A stretch of DNA of 15,378 bases from contig JAFDWD010000459.1 in the NCBI GenBank assembly GCA_018268695.1, forward strand, positions 1-15,378, given 5' to 3'. This stretch comes from Actinomycetota bacterium (GTDB taxonomy: Bacteria > Actinomycetota > Thermoleophilia > Solirubrobacterales > 70-9). Every line of letters begins with the position of its first letter. The first letter of the stretch is position 1. The notes beneath the pieces were generated by a model. That model ran no database searches, was not told the DNA's origin, and saw only the letters and a list, made by a program, of their open reading frames with translations. This document shows, piece after piece, positions 13,133 through 15,378 of the stretch. The position numbers and the translations under genes are program-made.

Positions 13133-13606
13133 GTGACCCCCGCCAACCCCCGTCCCCAGCGCCGCGCCCGTCGCATCGCGATGAGCCCGGCGGAGGTCGA
13201 CGAGTTCCTCGGCACCGCCCGGACCTGTCGCCTCGCCTCGGTCGGCGCCGCCGGGCCGCACGTCACGCCACTTTGGTTCGTCTGGCACGAGGGGTCGCTG
13301 TGGATGCAGTCGCTGACCCGCTCGCAGCGCTGGACCGACCTGATGCGGGATCCGCGCGTGGCGGTCGTCGTGGATGACGGTGAGGAGTACCTGGAGCTGC
13401 GCGGGGTGGAGCTACGCGGGGAGGTCGCCACGGTGGGTGAGATTCCGCGCGTCGGCGCCGCGGAGGTCCCGGAGCTGGAAGCGGTCGAGGCGGCCTTCGC
13501 CCGCAAGTACCTCGGTGGCGGCAAGTTCGGTTACGACGGGCGCCACGGCTGGCTGCGGCTCGATCCCGCCAGGCTGGTCAGCTGGGATTTCCGCAAGATC
13601 CCCTGA
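13133..13606 (+). CDS. PNPOx-like / F420-binding split-barrel protein
   Basis: This 157-aa protein has ARTCRLASVGAAGPHVTPLWFVWHEGSLW after a short basic N-terminus, followed by SQRWTDLMRDPRVAVVVDDG and a C-terminal WLRLDPARLVSWDFRK. This is the pyridoxamine 5'-phosphate oxidase-like split beta-barrel, of the FDOR-B type common in actinobacteria, where members bind F420 or flavin and act as small oxidoreductases or cofactor carriers. The substrate cannot be told from sequence. GTG 13133 is preferred because of the -10-like TACCCT; ATG 13181 would remove 16 basic residues (PRPQRRARRIA) and is possible. The frame is open further left from a TTG at 13082, judged to be upstream non-coding sequence. 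Confidence 0.82.
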   Translation: MTPANPRPQRRARRIAMSPAEVDEFLGTARTCRLASVGAAGPHVTPLWFVWHEGSLWMQSLTRSQRWTDLMRDPRVAVVVDDGEEYLELRGVELRGEVATVGEIPRVGAAEVPELEAVEAAFARKYLGGGKFGYDGRHGWLRLDPARLVSWDFRKIP

Positions 13607-13646
13607 TCGTGGCTGGTGTCCGACGAACGTTGGGAAGTCCCGCCCA

Positions 13647-13664
13647 CTTGCCCGCGCGGGCAAG
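13647..13664. promoter_or_regulatory. perfect 18-bp palindrome upstream of the acidic protein gene
   Basis: CTTGCCCGCGCGGGCAAG is fully self-complementary with no loop, which suits a dimeric DNA-binding protein better than a terminator hairpin. It lies 40 bp after the split-barrel stop and 43 bp before the ATG at 13708. A -10-like TAGTCT (13675-13680) follows 10 bp later. The regulator is unknown. Confidence 0.5.
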
Positions 13665-13707
13665 GAATAGCCCTTAGTCTTTGGAAACTCCCCAGCAGGG
13701 GAACGAA

Positions 13708-14946
13708 ATGAGCATTCTCGACGACGCAATACGCGAGCACCTGGAACTGAAGCGCGCCCATGGCGCGGACGACGCGGAGCTGAAAAAGCTCGAGGACGAG
13801 GCGTTCGGACCGCCCCAGCGGCCGGACGAGGTAGACCCGTTCGCCGAGGCGCCGACCGAGTTCCTGGCCGCCCCTGGAGAGGGCGCCGCCGACGTGCCGG
13901 AGATCGGCGACGAGAACGCGCGCAGCGGCCGTCGTCCCGACATCGCCGACCTGCAGGAGGCGCCGCCGGTCGAGGACGCGCCCGCGCCGGCCGACCAGGC
14001 CCCGATGGCGCCGCCCGCCCCGAGCGTCGAGGCCGCCCCGGCGGAGATCGAGGACGAGCTGTCGCCGACGCCCGACGCGCCGCCGCCGAGCCCGACCGAC
14101 GCCGCCGACGTGCCGCTCCCGCCGCCGCCCGCCGACGCTCCGCCCGCCGACCTGGCGCCGCCGACCGGGGAGACCTCCACCCCGCCCGCCGAGGCCGCCT
14201 CCGGGGCGTTCTTCGACCAGTTCTCAGGCCCCGCCGACGACGCCTTGGCGCCGCCCACGGACGAAGCACCGGCCCCGTCGGCCGAGGCCTCCGCGCCCGC
14301 CGACGAGGCTCCGGCCCCGCCCGACGAGGAGGAGCCGTCCGCCGCCGAGCACCCGGTGATCTCCGACGCCCCGGCCGATGCCGACGACCGTCCCGAGTTC
14401 GTCGACCAGCCGACGCAGATGTTCGACGTGCAGGCCCACGTCGATGCCGAGGCTGCCGCCGAAGCGCCGCCCGCGGAGCCCGACGAGCCGCAGCAGCTGA
14501 ACCTCCGCGGCCCCGACGCCGAGGTCGCCGGCCACCCGCCCGCCGAGGCCGACGCCGAGGAAGGCTCCGCCGAATTCGACTTCTTCAACGAACAGCGGCT
14601 CTCCGATGAGCTCGACCAGGCCCTCGAGGCGCCGCTGCCGCCGACCGACGAACACCTGGCGATGCCCCAGTACAAGGACGCGCCGCCGGAGCAGGGCGGC
14701 ATCTTCGACTTCCAGTCGGGCGGCGAGAGCTACGAGGAGGATCCCTCGCAGGAAGTGCTGCGCCGCGCCGACGAAGCCGAAGCGGCCGAGGAGCCGCTCG
14801 AAGACGACGAGTCGCCGACCGACTACGACCCGGAAACCGGCCACGAGGACGTCCTCGAAGACACCCCGCGCTTCCTCGAGGATTCGCCGGACGACGACGA
14901 CCTCTGGTTCGAGCAGAAGCCGCCGAAGGATTTCGATCTCGACTAG
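13708..14946 (+). CDS. acidic Pro/Ala-rich low-complexity protein with conserved-looking ends
   Basis: This 412-aa protein starts at an ATG preceded by AGGGGAA (13697-13703). A TTG at 13681 in the same frame lacks a ribosome site. Residues 1-35 (MSILDDAIREHLELKRAHGA onward) form a predicted amphipathic helix. Residues about 36-250 are disordered-looking, built of APPxDEAPAP-type stretches rich in Pro, Ala, Asp and Glu. The last 30 or so residues contain LEDSPDDDDLWFEQKPPKDF. No signal peptide, membrane segment or enzyme motif is visible. I recall actinobacterial/Thermoleophilia proteins of unknown function with a similar helical start and WFEQ-PP-DFDFD end, with variable middles. That suggests two short binding motifs joined by a linker. 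The next gene, an ABC ATPase, starts 11 nt downstream, so the two may be cotranscribed. Confidence 0.8.
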   Translation: MSILDDAIREHLELKRAHGADDAELKKLEDEAFGPPQRPDEVDPFAEAPTEFLAAPGEGAADVPEIGDENARSGRRPDIADLQEAPPVEDAPAPADQAPMAPPAPSVEAAPAEIEDELSPTPDAPPPSPTDAADVPLPPPPADAPPADLAPPTGETSTPPAEAASGAFFDQFSGPADDALAPPTDEAPAPSAEASAPADEAPAPPDEEEPSAAEHPVISDAPADADDRPEFVDQPTQMFDVQAHVDAEAAAEAPPAEPDEPQQLNLRGPDAEVAGHPPAEADAEEGSAEFDFFNEQRLSDELDQALEAPLPPTDEHLAMPQYKDAPPEQGGIFDFQSGGESYEEDPSQEVLRRADEAEAAEEPLEDDESPTDYDPETGHEDVLEDTPRFLEDSPDDDDLWFEQKPPKDFDLD

Positions 14947-14957
14947 CCTCAGGCGCG

Positions 14958-15378
14958 GTGCCGGGAGCCGCGATCGAGGCAGAGGGGTTGGTCAAGTCCT
15001 ACGGTGACGTGCGGGCGCTCGACGGCGTGGACCTGAGCGCGCCGAGCGGCACCGTCCTCGGCCTGCTGGGCCCGAACGGGGCGGGGAAGACGACCGCGGT
15101 CCGCATCCTCACCACGCTGCTGCCCGCCGATGGGGGATCCGCTCGGGTCGCGGGGCTCGACGTCGGCACCCAGGCACAGGAGCTGCGCCGTCGCATCGGC
15201 CTCGCCGGCCAGTACGCGGCGGTCGACGAAAACCTCACCGGCTTCGAGAACCTGCAGATGGTCGGGCAGCTCTACCACCTGCCGAAGGGGGAGCCGAAGG
15301 AGCGCGCGACCGAGCTGCTGGAGCGCTTCGACCTCGCCGACGCGGGCGGGCGGCTGGTCCGCACCTACTCGGGCGGGA
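14958..15378 (+). CDS. DrrA-family ABC transporter ATP-binding protein, 5' part only
   Basis: 140 residues are visible before the right edge, from a GTG at 14958. Walker A is GPNGAGKT (38-45), the Q-loop Q85 lies in IGLAGQYAAVDENLTGFENL, and the ABC signature begins with TYSGG (136-140), where the window ends. LVKSYGDVRALDGVDLSAPS and AVRILTTLLPADGGSARVAG are typical of daunorubicin-resistance-type (DrrA) exporters, in which this ATPase pairs with a membrane subunit (DrrB/ABC-2) expected just downstream. The substrate cannot be predicted. There is no evident link to the steroid genes. Confidence 0.92.
   Translation, partial: MPGAAIEAEGLVKSYGDVRALDGVDLSAPSGTVLGLLGPNGAGKTTAVRILTTLLPADGGSARVAGLDVGTQAQELRRRIGLAGQYAAVDENLTGFENLQMVGQLYHLPKGEPKERATELLERFDLADAGGRLVRTYSGG

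Noticed and set aside
1..15378. tRNA or rRNA genes
   Set aside because: No tRNA-like cloverleaf with a T-loop consensus or rRNA core sequence was noticed on reading either strand.

Overview
The window is very GC-rich DNA with tightly packed genes, several GTG starts and ATGA/GTGA stop-start overlaps. This suggests a high-GC actinobacterium. The lipid/steroid catabolic content, a DrrA-like ABC ATPase and an acidic protein with ends I associate with Thermoleophilia/Solirubrobacterales make that class a plausible guess, but this is inference from recalled sequences only.

The core, about 1-12000, is a catabolic locus for the last two steroid rings (C/D; the HIP or hexahydroindanone-propionate stage). 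It matches the KstR2 regulon of Mycobacterium and Rhodococcus. On the minus strand, reading leftwards from about 3550, come ipdF, echA20, a FadE31-like acyl-CoA dehydrogenase and a beta-type acyl-CoA dehydrogenase that runs off the left edge. On the plus strand come an SDR and a COG3618-type amidohydrolase (3620-5245). After a 602-bp gene-free, highly structured stretch there is a gamma-carbonic-anhydrase-like protein (5848-6414), followed by a compact operon ipdA-ipdB-ipdC-SDR(Rv3548c-like)-fadA6-SDR (6452-11997). Two sites match the published KstR2 consensus AnCAAGnnCTTGnT exactly. One lies in the divergent ipdF/SDR promoter (3580-3593) and one directly upstream of ipdA (6421-6434). The window is therefore probably two or three coregulated units acting on one pathway. 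Beta-oxidation of the propionyl side chain uses the acyl-CoA dehydrogenases. IpdF and IpdC carry out redox steps on the ring, EchA20 opens ring D and IpdAB opens ring C. FadA6, with further acyl-CoA dehydrogenases and SDRs, completes beta-oxidation to central metabolites. FadD3, IpdE1/E2 and KstR2 itself are not seen here.

From about 12000 the content turns general: a YdfG-type SDR (12125-12856), a second repeat-bearing intergenic stretch (12857-13132), a PNPOx/F420 split-barrel protein, a long acidic Pro/Ala-rich low-complexity protein with conserved ends, and the start of a DrrA-type ABC ATPase that runs off the right edge.

The least explained parts are: the chain of long inverted repeats at 5270-5751, which shares sequence modules with 12896-12963; an SDR in the ipd operon that has lost its catalytic Tyr; a lactonase-like amidohydrolase in a HIP locus; a gamma-CA homologue with one metal-ligand His replaced by Glu; and several starts positioned as if for leaderless transcripts.
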